Positions 9,000-18,532 are shown, counted from the stretch's first letter. The stretch is DNA of 64,000 nt from Bradyrhizobium sp. 186 (GCF_023101685.1 NZ_CP082164.1:5084001-5148000), one strand, 5' to 3'. The notes: a model not told the origin generated them from the sequence alone. Made by a program: numbers and translations.

Positions 9000-10040
9000 A
9001 TGGTCGACGACGGGCCGCTGCGAACGGCGCGGGATACCGCTTGGTCCGTTTACCGCACCTGGCAGATCGGCATCTTTCTGGTCTTCGCCCTGATGGCCGC
9101 GCCTGCGCTCGGCGCCGAGATGAACGCAGCCGCCATTGATTCCGCCCAGCCGGGGAAGAAGACCCTGTCGAACGAGAAGCCGACCCCGGCGGGGGTCCGG
9201 CTACAGGTTCTTCTGGATCGGGCGCATTTCTCGCCCGGCGAGATCGACGGCAAGTTCGGAGAGAACGCGAAGAAAGCGCTGCGCGCCTATGCGGAAGCGC
9301 AGCAATTGCCGAGTTCGGACGCTTTGACGGAGGACGTCTGGAAGGCGCTCCAGGCGGATGACCGGCAAGTGACGGCGACTTACACCATCACCGAGCAGGA
9401 TGTGGCGGGCCCGTTCCTTCGCAAACTTCCGTCGAAGATGGAGGACATGAAGGATATCCCGAAGCTCAGCTTTACCAGTCCGCGCGAAGGATTGGCTGAG
9501 AAATTTCACATGAGCGAGCAGCTCTTGGCGGCGCTTAACCCGGGGCGCCATTTCGATCGCACCAGTGACATCATCGTCGTCGTGGACACGTCTAGCGAAG
9601 AGGGCGCTGCGCCTGCCAAGGCTGACAGGGTGGAGATCGACAAGAGCCGGCAGACGGTAAAACTTTTCGACAAGTCGAATGCGCTGATCGGGTTCTATCC
9701 GGCGACCGTAGGCAGCGAAGAGAAGCCGTCGCCTTCGGGCACGCTGAAGGTCACGGAGGTCAGCCGAAATCCGACCTACCGCTACAATCCAGATTATCAC
9801 TTCAAGGACGTTCGTTCTCGCAAGCCCTTCACCATCAAGCCCGGTCCGAACAATCCGGTCGGCACGGTGTGGATCAACCTTTCCGCCGAAGGCTACGGCA
9901 TTCACGGGACGCCGTCGCCGGACAAGATCTCCAAGGCGCAGTCGCACGGGTGCGTGCGTCTCACCAACTGGGACGCCGAACGCGTCGCAGCCAGCGTCTC
10001 GAAAGGTACGCCGGTCGCGTTCGTCGAGGGCTCCCGTTGA
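9000..10040 (+). CDS. L,D-transpeptidase with peptidoglycan-binding domain
   Basis: The 346-residue protein has an N-terminal membrane or signal segment (IGIFLVFALMAAPALGAE, about residues 22-40). A peptidoglycan-binding fold follows (VLLDRAHFSPGEIDGKFGEN, about 70-115), then a YkuD catalytic domain in the last 140 residues with IHGTPSPD and SHGCVRLTNWD, which hold the catalytic His and Cys. Such enzymes make 3-3 peptide cross-links or attach proteins to peptidoglycan in the periplasm. The start is set at the ATG giving the membrane segment. It is convergent with the NAD(P)-binding gene, the stops being 8 bp apart. Confidence 0.92.
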   Translation: MVDDGPLRTARDTAWSVYRTWQIGIFLVFALMAAPALGAEMNAAAIDSAQPGKKTLSNEKPTPAGVRLQVLLDRAHFSPGEIDGKFGENAKKALRAYAEAQQLPSSDALTEDVWKALQADDRQVTATYTITEQDVAGPFLRKLPSKMEDMKDIPKLSFTSPREGLAEKFHMSEQLLAALNPGRHFDRTSDIIVVVDTSSEEGAAPAKADRVEIDKSRQTVKLFDKSNALIGFYPATVGSEEKPSPSGTLKVTEVSRNPTYRYNPDYHFKDVRSRKPFTIKPGPNNPVGTVWINLSAEGYGIHGTPSPDKISKAQSHGCVRLTNWDAERVAASVSKGTPVAFVEGSR

Positions 10041-10048
10041 TGCCAGCG

Positions 10049-10792
10049 TCACAGCCGCGCGAGCCATGTTGCGAGCGGCGTTTTCCCAAGCCGCGCCTCG
10101 CCGAGCGGGTTCAGCGATGTGTCATTAATAGGGGCGCCGTAATACTGCGCGCCTGGGTCTCCGATCACTGGACGACTGTCGCCGGACGCCTTCAGACGGC
10201 GCGCAACGAACTCATTGAAGGGAGCCTTCTCGGGGCCCGCGATATCGATCGTGCCATTGATCGGCCGTCCCGTTGCGATCTCCGCGAGGCAATCGACCAC
10301 GTCGTCGGCCGCGATCGGCTGAAACAGCGCGGAGGGAACGACGATATTACTCCCAACCGCCCCCGCTTCACCAATGGCGCCGAGGAATTCAAAGAACTGG
10401 GTGGCGCGGACGATCGAGTAGGGGACCGAAGATGCCTTGACGATGGTCTCCTGGGCGAGCTTGGCACGAAAATAGGAGATGTCGGGCGACCGATCGGTCC
10501 CCACGATCGACAACGCCACATGATGCTTGACGGCCGCTGCGGCCTCGGCCGCGACGAGGTTCGTGCTTGACCGCTCGAAGAATTCGAGCACGGCGGCAGG
10601 CTCCCAGGATGGTGCGTTGGCCACGTCGACCACAACATCCGCGTCAGCCAGCGGCGCAGCGAGTCCTTCTCCGGTTACGGCGTTCACGCCGGAGCTTGGC
10701 GAGGCTGCCACGGCCTCGTGGCCCTGCTGCTTGAGCTTCGCCACGAGCTTGGATCCAATCAACCCGGTTCCGCCGATCACGACGATCTTCAT
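10049..10792 (-). CDS. NmrA/atypical SDR NAD(P)-binding protein
   Basis: The 247-residue protein begins MKIVVIGGTGLIGSKLVAKL, the Rossmann GxxGxxG motif of atypical short-chain dehydrogenases. It continues with VVVDVANAPSWEPAAVLEFF and HHVALSIVGTDR. The canonical YxxxK catalytic pair is not evident, as in NmrA-like redox sensors and NAD(P)H:quinone-type relatives. It is a single gene with an upstream inverted repeat (see 10793-11258). The role is unknown beyond NAD(P) binding; stress-linked reductase or regulator functions are common in the family. Confidence 0.88.
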   Translation of the reverse strand: MKIVVIGGTGLIGSKLVAKLKQQGHEAVAASPSSGVNAVTGEGLAAPLADADVVVDVANAPSWEPAAVLEFFERSSTNLVAAEAAAAVKHHVALSIVGTDRSPDISYFRAKLAQETIVKASSVPYSIVRATQFFEFLGAIGEAGAVGSNIVVPSALFQPIAADDVVDCLAEIATGRPINGTIDIAGPEKAPFNEFVARRLKASGDSRPVIGDPGAQYYGAPINDTSLNPLGEARLGKTPLATWLARL

Positions 10793-11258
10793 GGCATGTC
10801 CCCTCAGTATTTTTGCGAACGTGAGACGGTGAATGCCAAGTGATACTCACGCTCTCACGTCGATGAACGCGATGCGAAGCGACTTTTACCCGAGCAATGA
10901 GGCAAGCTCTTGCCTGTAACGGGCGTGCCTTGCCGAAAAATGCTCCAGAGATTTCGTTGCGATACGACAAGGATTGGTAAGGGATTATTCCCCTTTGGTG
11001 ACGTCAGCCTACGTCGCGGAGAAGCGCATATAGGCGTCGCAACGTTGGGGGGTCCACCAGGGAGCGCCCGCGCAGGCGCTTGTGTTCAGACGAGGTGAAC
11101 GGCCGCGTTTGCGGACTGCACGATGATCTCAGGTTGCCGCTGTTTTGCCCGACGTGTCAAATGGTCTGACAGAGCACGCAATGCTCATACTGGCACCCCG
11201 GGCTACTGTGCATGGGGTTGTTTTCGCGATTTTTAGTTGGGCCTGCGAACCGGCCGCC
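10793..11258. other. Gene-free interval with inverted repeat and repeat element
   Basis: No convincing gene lies here. ACGTGAGA at 10819-10826 is mirrored by TCTCACGT at 10853-10860, just upstream of the minus-strand NmrA-like gene, and could be a regulator site. From about 11141 the sequence becomes a repeat: TTTTGCCCGACGTGTCAAA at 11143-11161, then the 28-bp unit described at 11201. Confidence 0.5.
11201..11228 (+). repeat. 28-bp intergenic repeat, copy 1
   Basis: The 28 bases from GGCTACTGTG to TTTTCGCG recur without mismatch on the opposite strand at 36393-36420. Both copies are intergenic and both are followed by an A/T-rich run. They look like members of a dispersed Bradyrhizobium-type repeat family. 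Confidence 0.8.
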
Positions 11259-12341
11259 TCACGCCCCGCAGACGATCACGCCGTACCAGCCCAAGCCCCG
11301 ATAGGTCTCGTAGCCCGGCGTCGCATGGAATGCGACCAGCGTGCCCGTGCGGTCCTGATAGAAGCCGGAGCGCTGGCCGTTGAGCGACAACGAGATACGT
11401 TCGCTCAAGATGCCTTGGCCGTCGGAGGCCGCGATGACGCGAAAATTCGAATCGACCAGCAGCACGCGCGCCTTGTCGTTGTCGCCGACGCGCACGCCTT
11501 GCACGATGGCGCGGGCCTGTGCCTCCCAGTCGAAATGAATGGCGAGCACGCCGATCGGCGCGCCGTTGGCCTGGCCGCCGGCCCGGACGCTGGCGCAGTA
11601 GGTCGCGACCTGCGCGTTGCCGAGCAGCGGCTGGTTCTCGACGTCGCCCGCGACATAGTCGTCGCCGGAGCGCAAGTCGCGCGCCTCGCGAAACCATTTG
11701 GTGTGAGCGACGTTCTGGCCGACGACGCGAAAGCGGTCGGCGCGACCGCTGGCGATGACGTTGCCGTCGAGGTCGCAGAGCCAGAGATCGAGATAGACGG
11801 TGTAGGCGCCGAGGATCACGCCCAGTCGCTGCGATACATGGGAGACGGCCGCGGCGCTCGGGGAGGCCGCGCAATCGACCACGGCGGAGTCGGTCGCCCA
11901 CCAGCGCACGTCGCAGGTGCGCTCATAAAGGTTGCGGTCGACCAGCTCGATCGCGTTCAGGGACAAATCGACCATGCGCTCGCCGCGCGAGCGGTGGCTC
12001 ATCCGCTCGATCGAGGCGACGAGATCGCCGGTGCGCTTGGTCAGTTGCGTCTCGAGCTCGCGGGCGATGGTCTCGACCTGCTGGCCGACGCCGCGCACCT
12101 CCTGCGCCACCACGGCGAAGCCTGCGCCTTGCGCGCCCGCGCGCGAGCTTTCGATCAGCGCGTTCAGCGCGAGCATCTTCATCTGGTTGGTGATCTGCTG
12201 GATCGACTTGGTCTTGTCGACCGCGATCTGGTTGACCTCAGCGGTCAGGCGGTTGATCAGCGCGGAGATGTCGGAATCATCATCGGGCTCAGTGGTTCCG
12301 TTCGCGATCGGCTTGGCTTTCAGACCCAGCGCAGCAGACAT
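11259..12341 (-). CDS. Soluble chemoreceptor-like protein: MCP signalling hairpin followed by Cache-like sensor
   Basis: The start at 12341 has AGGGA upstream and gives 360 residues. Residues about 25-120 form a methyl-accepting signalling segment; the hairpin tip LNALIESSRAGAQGAGFAVV and VAQEVRGVGQQV is close to the MCP consensus, but only a short coiled-coil is present on each side. The rest resembles a Cache sensor domain (YLDLWLCDLDGNVIASGRA, GVLAIHFDWEAQA, VLLVDSNFRVIAA). No transmembrane helix or HAMP domain is visible, and the signalling part precedes the sensor, the reverse of ordinary receptors. It is probably cytoplasmic. No che genes are adjacent. Confidence 0.82.
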   Translation of the reverse strand: MSAALGLKAKPIANGTTEPDDDSDISALINRLTAEVNQIAVDKTKSIQQITNQMKMLALNALIESSRAGAQGAGFAVVAQEVRGVGQQVETIARELETQLTKRTGDLVASIERMSHRSRGERMVDLSLNAIELVDRNLYERTCDVRWWATDSAVVDCAASPSAAAVSHVSQRLGVILGAYTVYLDLWLCDLDGNVIASGRADRFRVVGQNVAHTKWFREARDLRSGDDYVAGDVENQPLLGNAQVATYCASVRAGGQANGAPIGVLAIHFDWEAQARAIVQGVRVGDNDKARVLLVDSNFRVIAASDGQGILSERISLSLNGQRSGFYQDRTGTLVAFHATPGYETYRGLGWYGVIVCGA

Positions 12342-12629
12342 CGGGGACTTCCCTTGGCAATGAGGCCTGATCTGCAAAGAACCCGGAACAACAAATTACA
12401 GATCGAATACGAGTCTTTTTCGAGGATTCCGCCTAACGCCTGCTTAATTTGCTGTTCGGCGGAATGCCTAAATGGTAGTCAATCCGGCCCGTAGAGCGGC
12501 CATCCACCGCTTTGTGCACGGCTGCCGTTGCAAATCCCGAGGGATTCCCGGCCAATCCCCTTAAGTCAGCATCCGGACGCCTGCGTGATGGTCCGGGCCC
12601 CGAGTTTCCAACAGCCAGTCTCTCGAATC

Positions 12630-14471
12630 ATGACGCCGCCCGCCACCGCCTTGCCCGTCGAAGCGCCCCAAGCCTTCCTGGGCGTGGCACGCTCGCTCAC
12701 CGACAAGCTGTGGCGCGACCGGCTGGACGCGCGCGGGGCCGCGAAGGCGCTCGCCATCGTGCAGCGCCACCAATTGCCCGAGCTGCTGGCGCGGGTGCTG
12801 GCCGGCCGCGGCGTCGACATCGACGCTGTGTCCGATTTCCTCGACCCGACCATCCGCAAGCTGCTGCCGGACCCTTACACGGTGACGGAGATGGAGGCCG
12901 CCGCGAAGCGGATCGCGGACGCGGCGGTGCGGGGCGAGAAGGTTGCGATCTTCGGCGATTACGACGTCGACGGCGCCACTTCGGCAGCGCTGCTCGCCTG
13001 GCATCTGCGCCATTGCGGGCTCGATCCGCTGATCCACATTCCCGACCGGATTTTTGAAGGCTACGGCCCGAACACCGAAGCGGTCCGCGCGCTGGCCGCG
13101 AAGGGCGCGACGCTGCTCGTCACCGTCGATTGCGGCACCACCAGCATCGAGCCGCTCGCCGAAGCCAAGCGCCTCGGCCAGTCCGTGGTCGTGATCGATC
13201 ACCATCAATCCGGCCTTGATCTTCCCGAGGTCGACGCGCTGGTCAATCCGAACCGCCCCGACGATCTCTCCGGCCTCGGCCATCTCGCAGCGGTCGGACT
13301 CGTGCTGGTGACGCTGGTTGCCGTCAATCGCGAGCTGCGCCAGCGCGGCTTCTGGAGCGGCGAGATGCCTGAGCCCGATCTGCTCGGCATGCTCCATCAC
13401 GTCGCGCTCGGCACGGTCGCGGACGTGGCGCCGCTGATCGGGCTCAACCGCGCCTTCGTCGCCAAGGGCCTGATCGCGATGCGGCGGCGCGACCATGTCG
13501 GTCATACCGCGCTGATGGACGTGGCGCGGCTCAACGGGCCGCCGGAAGCCTGGCATCTCGGCTTCATGCTGGGGCCGCGCATCAATGCCGGCGGTCGCAT
13601 CGGCCGTGCCGATCTCGGCGTGCGGCTGCTGCTCGAAGGCGACAGCGTCGAGGCCGCGCGGATCGCGGCCGAGCTCGACCGCCTCAACAGCGAGCGCCGC
13701 GTCATCGAGCAGGCGGCTGAAGCGCAGGCCGAAGCCGAGGCGCTCGCCTCGATCGGGTTCGAGGACAAACTCGGCGTCATCGTCACGGCCTCCGAAGGCT
13801 GGCATCCCGGCGTGGTCGGCCTCGTTGCCTCCCGCCTGAAGGAAAAGTTTTCGCGGCCCGCCTTTGCGATAGCGCTCGAGCCCGGCGGCATCGGCACCGG
13901 CTCGGGCCGCTCGATCGCCGGCGTCGATCTCGGCAAGGCGGTGCGGCAGGCAGTGGCCGACGGCATTTTGCTGAAAGGCGGCGGCCACGCGATGGCTGCG
14001 GGCGTGACGCTGCGGAAGGAGAAGCTTGCCGAGTTTCGCGCCTATCTCGAAAGCACGCTGGCGCGCGACGTCGCGGAGGTGCGCCATGTCAACGAGCTTT
14101 ATATCGACGGCGCGGTCTCCGCGCGCGCGGTGACGACGGAGCTTGCGGCCACGCTCAACCGCGCAGGTCCGTTCGGGAGCGGCAATCCGGACGTCGTGCT
14201 GGCGTTGCCGGCGCATCAGCTCGTCTACGCCGACGAGGTCGGCCAGGCGCATCTGCGACTGCGCTTCAAGTCCGGCGATGGCGCGATCGTCAACGGCATC
14301 GCGTTCCGTTCGGTCGGCCAGAAGCTCGGCAATGCACTGGTCGCCAACCGTGGTCAGCAGCTGCATGTCGCAGGATCATTGTCGGTCGATCGCTACCAGG
14401 GCGCCGAGCGCGTGCAATTTCGCGTCATCGACGTGGCGCTACCGGACCAAGGGCCATCCGTGATTAGATAA
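12630..14471 (+). CDS. recJ: Single-stranded-DNA-specific 5'-3' exonuclease RecJ
   Basis: The 613-residue DHH phosphoesterase has motif I FGDYDVDGATSAAL (about 112-125), a VTVDCGTTS motif, and the DHH signature VVIDHHQSGLDLPEVDALVNP. The DHHA1 region carries GGGHAMAAG (about 450-458), followed by an OB-fold. RecJ degrades ssDNA in RecF-pathway recombination and mismatch or base-excision repair. An in-frame extension to 12528 is not RecJ-like. The SDR gene begins 21 bp after the stop. No SOS box was seen upstream. Confidence 0.95.
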   Translation: MTPPATALPVEAPQAFLGVARSLTDKLWRDRLDARGAAKALAIVQRHQLPELLARVLAGRGVDIDAVSDFLDPTIRKLLPDPYTVTEMEAAAKRIADAAVRGEKVAIFGDYDVDGATSAALLAWHLRHCGLDPLIHIPDRIFEGYGPNTEAVRALAAKGATLLVTVDCGTTSIEPLAEAKRLGQSVVVIDHHQSGLDLPEVDALVNPNRPDDLSGLGHLAAVGLVLVTLVAVNRELRQRGFWSGEMPEPDLLGMLHHVALGTVADVAPLIGLNRAFVAKGLIAMRRRDHVGHTALMDVARLNGPPEAWHLGFMLGPRINAGGRIGRADLGVRLLLEGDSVEAARIAAELDRLNSERRVIEQAAEAQAEAEALASIGFEDKLGVIVTASEGWHPGVVGLVASRLKEKFSRPAFAIALEPGGIGTGSGRSIAGVDLGKAVRQAVADGILLKGGGHAMAAGVTLRKEKLAEFRAYLESTLARDVAEVRHVNELYIDGAVSARAVTTELAATLNRAGPFGSGNPDVVLALPAHQLVYADEVGQAHLRLRFKSGDGAIVNGIAFRSVGQKLGNALVANRGQQLHVAGSLSVDRYQGAERVQFRVIDVALPDQGPSVIR

Positions 14472-14492
14472 ACAACAAAAATGGGAGTGAAC

Positions 14493-15302
14493 ATGGTAGG
14501 GCAGGTTGAGGGCAAGGTCGCGCTGGTGACAGGCGGCGCATCGGGCATCGGCGAGGCCGTCGTCGAGCTGTTCGCACGCGAGGGCGCAACCGTCATTGCC
14601 ACCGACATTGACGAATTGCGAGGCCCCGAGCTCGCCAAGCGCATCACCAAGGCCGGCAGCAAGGCGATCTTTCTGGCGCAGGACGTCACCAGCGAGGAAC
14701 GCTGGGTGGAGATCGTGGCAGACGTCGCGAAGCGCTACGGCCGGCTGGATATTCTCGTCTCCAATGCTGGCATCGGCATTGCCGTGGCTTCGATCGTCGA
14801 CATGACGCTCGGTGACTGGCGCAAGCAGAACGCGATCAATCTCGACGGCGTGTTTCTCTCGGTCAAGCATTGCCTGCCGCTGATGCGCAAGACCGGCGGC
14901 GGCTCGGTCATCATGATGTCGTCTCTTGCGGGCCTGCGCGGTTCGCCCGGACTGTCGGCCTATTCGGCGACCAAGGGCGGCGTGCGGATGTTCGCAAAAT
15001 CGATCGCGATGGAGTGCGCGGCCGCCGGCGACGGCATTCGGGTGAACTCGGTCCATCCCGGCATCATCGACACACCGATCTGGGGCAAGATCCCGACAGG
15101 CGCGACCGGCAACCAAGGCAATGCGCCGATCGACCCCGACGAGCGCGCCCGGGTCGTCACACCGCTCGGCCGCGCCGGTCAGGCCGCCGAGATCGCCAGT
15201 GGCGTGCTGTATCTGGCCTCCGATGCCTCGCGCTACGTCACCGGCAGCGAGCTCGTCATCGACGGCGGCATGAACGCGGGCGGCGTGCCGCGGCGGGCTT
15301 GA
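14493..15302 (+). CDS. SDR-family NAD(P)-dependent oxidoreductase
   Basis: The 269-residue classical short-chain dehydrogenase has VALVTGGASGIGEAV (cofactor loop TGxxxGIG, about 9-20), NAG at about 90, catalytic Ser in MMSSLAG and YSATKGG (YxxxK), then IRVNSVHPGIIDTP. DIDE after strand 2 favours NAD over NADP. GGGAG precedes this ATG by six bases, so it is preferred to the upstream in-frame ATG at 14481. The substrate is unknown; the downstream class II aldolase suggests carbohydrate or hydroxy-acid metabolism. Confidence 0.93.
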   Translation: MVGQVEGKVALVTGGASGIGEAVVELFAREGATVIATDIDELRGPELAKRITKAGSKAIFLAQDVTSEERWVEIVADVAKRYGRLDILVSNAGIGIAVASIVDMTLGDWRKQNAINLDGVFLSVKHCLPLMRKTGGGSVIMMSSLAGLRGSPGLSAYSATKGGVRMFAKSIAMECAAAGDGIRVNSVHPGIIDTPIWGKIPTGATGNQGNAPIDPDERARVVTPLGRAGQAAEIASGVLYLASDASRYVTGSELVIDGGMNAGGVPRRA

Positions 15303-15411
15303 ATCGGGCCGCGATGCGCGAAGGGCAGGGTGGCGCCCGCAGGGGCTGACGCGCAGGCGTCGCCCCTGTACAAGGCGGCCAGCTCTCGAACCGACAAAGG
15401 TTTCCTTCGCC

Positions 15412-16209
15412 ATGGCGCACGGCCTTCACGCTTCCTCATCCGCGGCCGAACCCGTCCGCTCGAACCGGCCGGATCTCGCCACCGACGCAATCCGCACTGC
15501 GCGCGAGGACCTTGCAGCATGCTTTCGCATGGCCGCACGCAACGGTTTTGAAGAGGGCATCTGCAACCACTTCTCGGCCATCGTGCCGGGCCATGACGAT
15601 CTCTTCCTGGTCAACCCGTACGGCTACGCCTTCCGCGAGATCACGGCGTCGAAGCTCCTGATCTGCGATTTCCACGGTAACGTGCTCGACGGAGACGGCG
15701 AGCCCGAGGCGACCGCGTTCTACATCCACGCCGAGATGCACAAGCGCCTGCCGCGCGCCAAGGTCGCGTTCCACACCCACATGCCCTACGCCACCGCGCT
15801 GTCGATGACCGAGGGCGATCCCCTGATCTGGGCCGGCCAGACCGCGCTCAAATTCTATGGCCGTACGGCGGTGGATCGCGACTACAACGGCCTCGCGCTC
15901 GACAACAGCGAAGGCGCGCGCATCGCCTCGGCCGTCGGCGATGCCGACATCGTCTTCATGAAGAATCACGGCGTGATGGTGCTGGCGCCCACTATCGCGG
16001 AGGCCTGGGATGACCTCTATTATCTCGAACGCGCCGCCGAGGTGCAGGTGTTGGCGATGTCGACGGGACGACAGGTGCTGCCGGTCGATCCTGCGATTGC
16101 CGCAGCAACCTACAAGCAGATGCGCGAGGGCGATTCTGAATCCGCGCGGCTGCATCTTGCGGCGATCCGCCGCCAGTTGGATGCCGAGGAGCCGCAATAC
16201 CGGCACTGA
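15412..16209 (+). CDS. Class II aldolase/adducin family protein
   Basis: The 265-residue protein has the zinc site of L-fuculose-phosphate aldolase-type enzymes: NGFEEGICNHFS near residue 43 (active-site Glu region), VAFHTHMPYAT near 118 (HxH) and FMKNHGVMV near 183 (third His). The family includes aldolases, epimerases and decarboxylases acting on sugar phosphates or hydroxy-keto acids. Many Bradyrhizobium members are not tied to a substrate. It follows the SDR gene by 110 bp on the same strand and converges with the transglycosylase gene 6 bp away. Confidence 0.9.
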   Translation: MAHGLHASSSAAEPVRSNRPDLATDAIRTAREDLAACFRMAARNGFEEGICNHFSAIVPGHDDLFLVNPYGYAFREITASKLLICDFHGNVLDGDGEPEATAFYIHAEMHKRLPRAKVAFHTHMPYATALSMTEGDPLIWAGQTALKFYGRTAVDRDYNGLALDNSEGARIASAVGDADIVFMKNHGVMVLAPTIAEAWDDLYYLERAAEVQVLAMSTGRQVLPVDPAIAAATYKQMREGDSESARLHLAAIRRQLDAEEPQYRH

Positions 16210-16215
16210 GCTGCC

Positions 16216-17448
16216 TTACGACCCCTGCCGCAGCTTCGCCAGGACCTTCAGCCCACCGTAGCCATCCGCGGGCGCGATCCCGGCCTTCTGCTGAAAATCC
16301 TTGATCGCCTTCATCGTATCGTTGCCGACACGGCCGTCGGTGCCGCCGGTGTCGAAGCCGGCCTTGGTCAATCGCGTCTGCATCTCCTGCACCTCGGCGA
16401 GCGTGAGCGCGCGTTCGGAACCCGGGAAGGGCTGGATGAAGGGCGGCGCGCCGAGGCAGCGGTCGCCGAGATGGCAGATCGCCAGCGCATAGTTCATCGA
16501 GGGATTGTAGCTCTTCACTGAATAGAAATTCGGCCCCAGCAGGAACGTGGGCCCGCCTGCAACCGGCGTCCACAGCTGTGCCGAAGCATTCGATTGCGGA
16601 AACGGCTGACCATCGGCGCGCGTGACCCCGGCCGCCTGCCACGCAGCATAGGTCCGGTTGCCGCTCATATCGCCGGACGCTCGCACCTCGTAGCCCCAGT
16701 GCTCGCCACGGCGCCACTTGCCGCGATTGACGAGATACTTTGCGGTCGATCCCAGCGCGTCGTCGGGCCTGCCGAACGGCGACACCTTGCCGTCACCGTC
16801 ATAGTCGATGCCGACATTGAGCCAGACTTCCGGCATCCATTGCGAATGGCCCATCGCGCCGGCCCAGGAGCCCTGCATCTCCTGCGGTGTGCTCCAGCCT
16901 TTGTCGACGATACGCAGCGCGTTGATCAGCTCGGTTTCCCAATAGGCTTTTCGGCGCGGCTCGTTCCAGGCGAGCGCGGCGAGCGAGGGAAACACTGGCG
17001 TCATGTGGTTCTGCTGCACCAGGGGATCGCCGTATGCGGACTCCACGCCCCACAGTGCCAGCAGCGTGCCGCGCTCGACGCCGAAATCACGCTCGATCCG
17101 CGCGAGCAACGCCTCGTTGTTCTTGAGCGCGATCTTGCCGTTGATGATGCGCCAGTCGGAGACGCGGCGGTTGATGTATTGCCAGACTTGCTCGTGGAAT
17201 TCCGGCTGGTTGCGCATTTGCTTGAACACGCTCATGTCGGGCTCGACGCGCGCCATCGCGCGCTGCCACGTCGCGGCCGAAATGCCTTTTGCCATGGCAC
17301 GCGCACGAAAACCTTCGCGCCATTCGTCGAAGCCGGGAGGCGTCGCGGCAAGGATACGCGTCGGGAATGCGAGCAGGGCAGCACCGCCAAGCGCGGACTC
17401 GAGCAGGGCGCGACGGGTGCGGTTGGCCGAGGAATCAGCTTGTTTCAT
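16216..17448 (-). CDS. Lytic murein transglycosylase, MltB family
   Basis: The 410-residue exported enzyme cleaves peptidoglycan with formation of 1,6-anhydro-muropeptides. It has an N-terminal signal (RRALLESALGGAALLAFP, possibly Tat), an MltB domain with the catalytic Glu in LWGVESAYGDPLVQ (about residue 140) and the hallmark QGSWAGAMGHSQWMPE (about 205-220). The C-terminal 60 residues form a peptidoglycan-binding_1 domain (TRLTKAGFDTGGTDGRVGND). It is a single gene. Confidence 0.93.
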   Translation of the reverse strand: MKQADSSANRTRRALLESALGGAALLAFPTRILAATPPGFDEWREGFRARAMAKGISAATWQRAMARVEPDMSVFKQMRNQPEFHEQVWQYINRRVSDWRIINGKIALKNNEALLARIERDFGVERGTLLALWGVESAYGDPLVQQNHMTPVFPSLAALAWNEPRRKAYWETELINALRIVDKGWSTPQEMQGSWAGAMGHSQWMPEVWLNVGIDYDGDGKVSPFGRPDDALGSTAKYLVNRGKWRRGEHWGYEVRASGDMSGNRTYAAWQAAGVTRADGQPFPQSNASAQLWTPVAGGPTFLLGPNFYSVKSYNPSMNYALAICHLGDRCLGAPPFIQPFPGSERALTLAEVQEMQTRLTKAGFDTGGTDGRVGNDTMKAIKDFQQKAGIAPADGYGGLKVLAKLRQGS

Positions 17449-17610
17449 GCAGACATTCTAGCGGGAAACCGAGCCTCTGTGAGTCGGCTCCTGAGGCGTG
17501 CAGTAAGCGCGGTTCCGGCCGCGAGCGGAGCAGCTTTCGGCCCGCCGTTCCCCGGAACAACTGTCGCACTCCCGCATTCCTCCCGGTCACGGCAATCGAT
17601 TCGGGGTTGA

Positions 17611-17862
17611 ATGAAGATACGCGCGCATGCGGAAAGCCATGTCGTTGAGCTGGACGACGGATCCCGGTGGCAGATATTTCCCGGTGATCTGGCGCTGACG
17701 CTGAACTGGAAGCCGGAAACCGACTTGCGCCTGGAGCGCAGCGAGGATCAGGTCAGTTCGCACGCGCTGGTGAATGCCTCCGATCACAGCCGCGTGCGCG
17801 TGATCGCAGAGAGTGAGAGCTGGCCGGACGGCGAGGTTAAGAATGCGTTGAAGGGCGGGTAG
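17611..17862 (+). CDS. Small conserved-looking hypothetical protein
   Basis: The 83-residue protein contains HVVELDDGSRWQIFPGDLAL and DHSRVRVIAESESWP, alternating hydrophobic/polar strands suggesting a small beta domain. It has no signal peptide or membrane helix. The coding signal is normal for the neighbourhood and it lies divergent from the transglycosylase gene. I do not recognise a family. Confidence 0.65.
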   Translation: MKIRAHAESHVVELDDGSRWQIFPGDLALTLNWKPETDLRLERSEDQVSSHALVNASDHSRVRVIAESESWPDGEVKNALKGG

Positions 17863-17975
17863 GGCGCCGTTCCCGCAATATCAATATCCCTACCGGCGGC
17901 TTCTCTGATGCCGATGGGGGCGACGGAGGCGGCGATTAGGCCTCGCCCGGGGGGCGAGCAGCACACGGGTCCCGC

Positions 17976-18524
17976 CTAGCTTTCCTGCAATTCGGCTGCG
18001 ATGCCGGCGAGCCACCGCCGTATCGTGGTTTCCGCCTTGGTGTCCAGGCCTCTGGCGAGGCGTTTCTCCAGCTCCAGCACACGCTCCCGGCATGCCTTCA
18101 GTAGCGTCGCGCCGCGCGGCGTCAGTGTCCATTGCTGGATGCGGCCGTGGACGGGATGCGGCGTCATCACGATCGCGCCGTCGCGTTCGAGATTTCGAAT
18201 GATCACGCCGACGGTCTGGGGCGTCAGGAAGGTGAGGCGGGCGACGTCGGCACCCGACAGACCGGGATAGGCGTTGAGCATGGTCAGCACGGCGAATTGC
18301 GGCGAGGTTACGCCGAGATCGGCGAGCGTTCGCTCCATCTTCAGCCGGACTGCTGCGTGGGCCTGGCGCAGCAGATAGCCGAGATAGCCTTGCTCGCCAC
18401 GCTTGCCTTCGCCAGGGGCGGGCACGCGCGGCGCACCGTCGGCGGCCGGCCAGTCAGCGTCCTCCGGGGAAGGCGTCTTCCGCCGCGGTTGCGATCTCGT
18501 GATGTCAGCCGTCTTGCGCGCCAT
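17976..18524 (-). CDS. MarR-family transcriptional regulator
   Basis: From the ATG at 18524 there are 182 residues. A basic N-terminal tail of about 45 residues precedes a MarR winged helix domain: LGVTSPQFAVLTMLNAYPGL, GADVARLTFLTPQTVGVIIRNL (recognition helix) and the wing VHGRIQQWTLTPRG. The frame extends upstream to 19115 but that part is antisense to the AhpD-like gene. It is divergent from 18579, and tandem palindromes lie between. It therefore probably represses its own gene and the CMD/cupin pair in response to an oxidant or small aromatic (inference). Confidence 0.9.
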   Translation of the reverse strand: MARKTADITRSQPRRKTPSPEDADWPAADGAPRVPAPGEGKRGEQGYLGYLLRQAHAAVRLKMERTLADLGVTSPQFAVLTMLNAYPGLSGADVARLTFLTPQTVGVIIRNLERDGAIVMTPHPVHGRIQQWTLTPRGATLLKACRERVLELEKRLARGLDTKAETTIRRWLAGIAAELQES

Positions 18525-18532
18525 ATGAGAAC

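Noticed and set aside
11145..12494. 449-codon plus-strand frame opposite the MCP-like gene
   Set aside because: Asp/Ala/Arg/His shadow composition; the minus-strand gene has recognisable MCP and sensor segments.
12561..14366. 601-codon minus-strand frame opposite recJ
   Set aside because: recJ is certain on the plus strand. The antisense product has no motif and starts opposite the recJ coding region.
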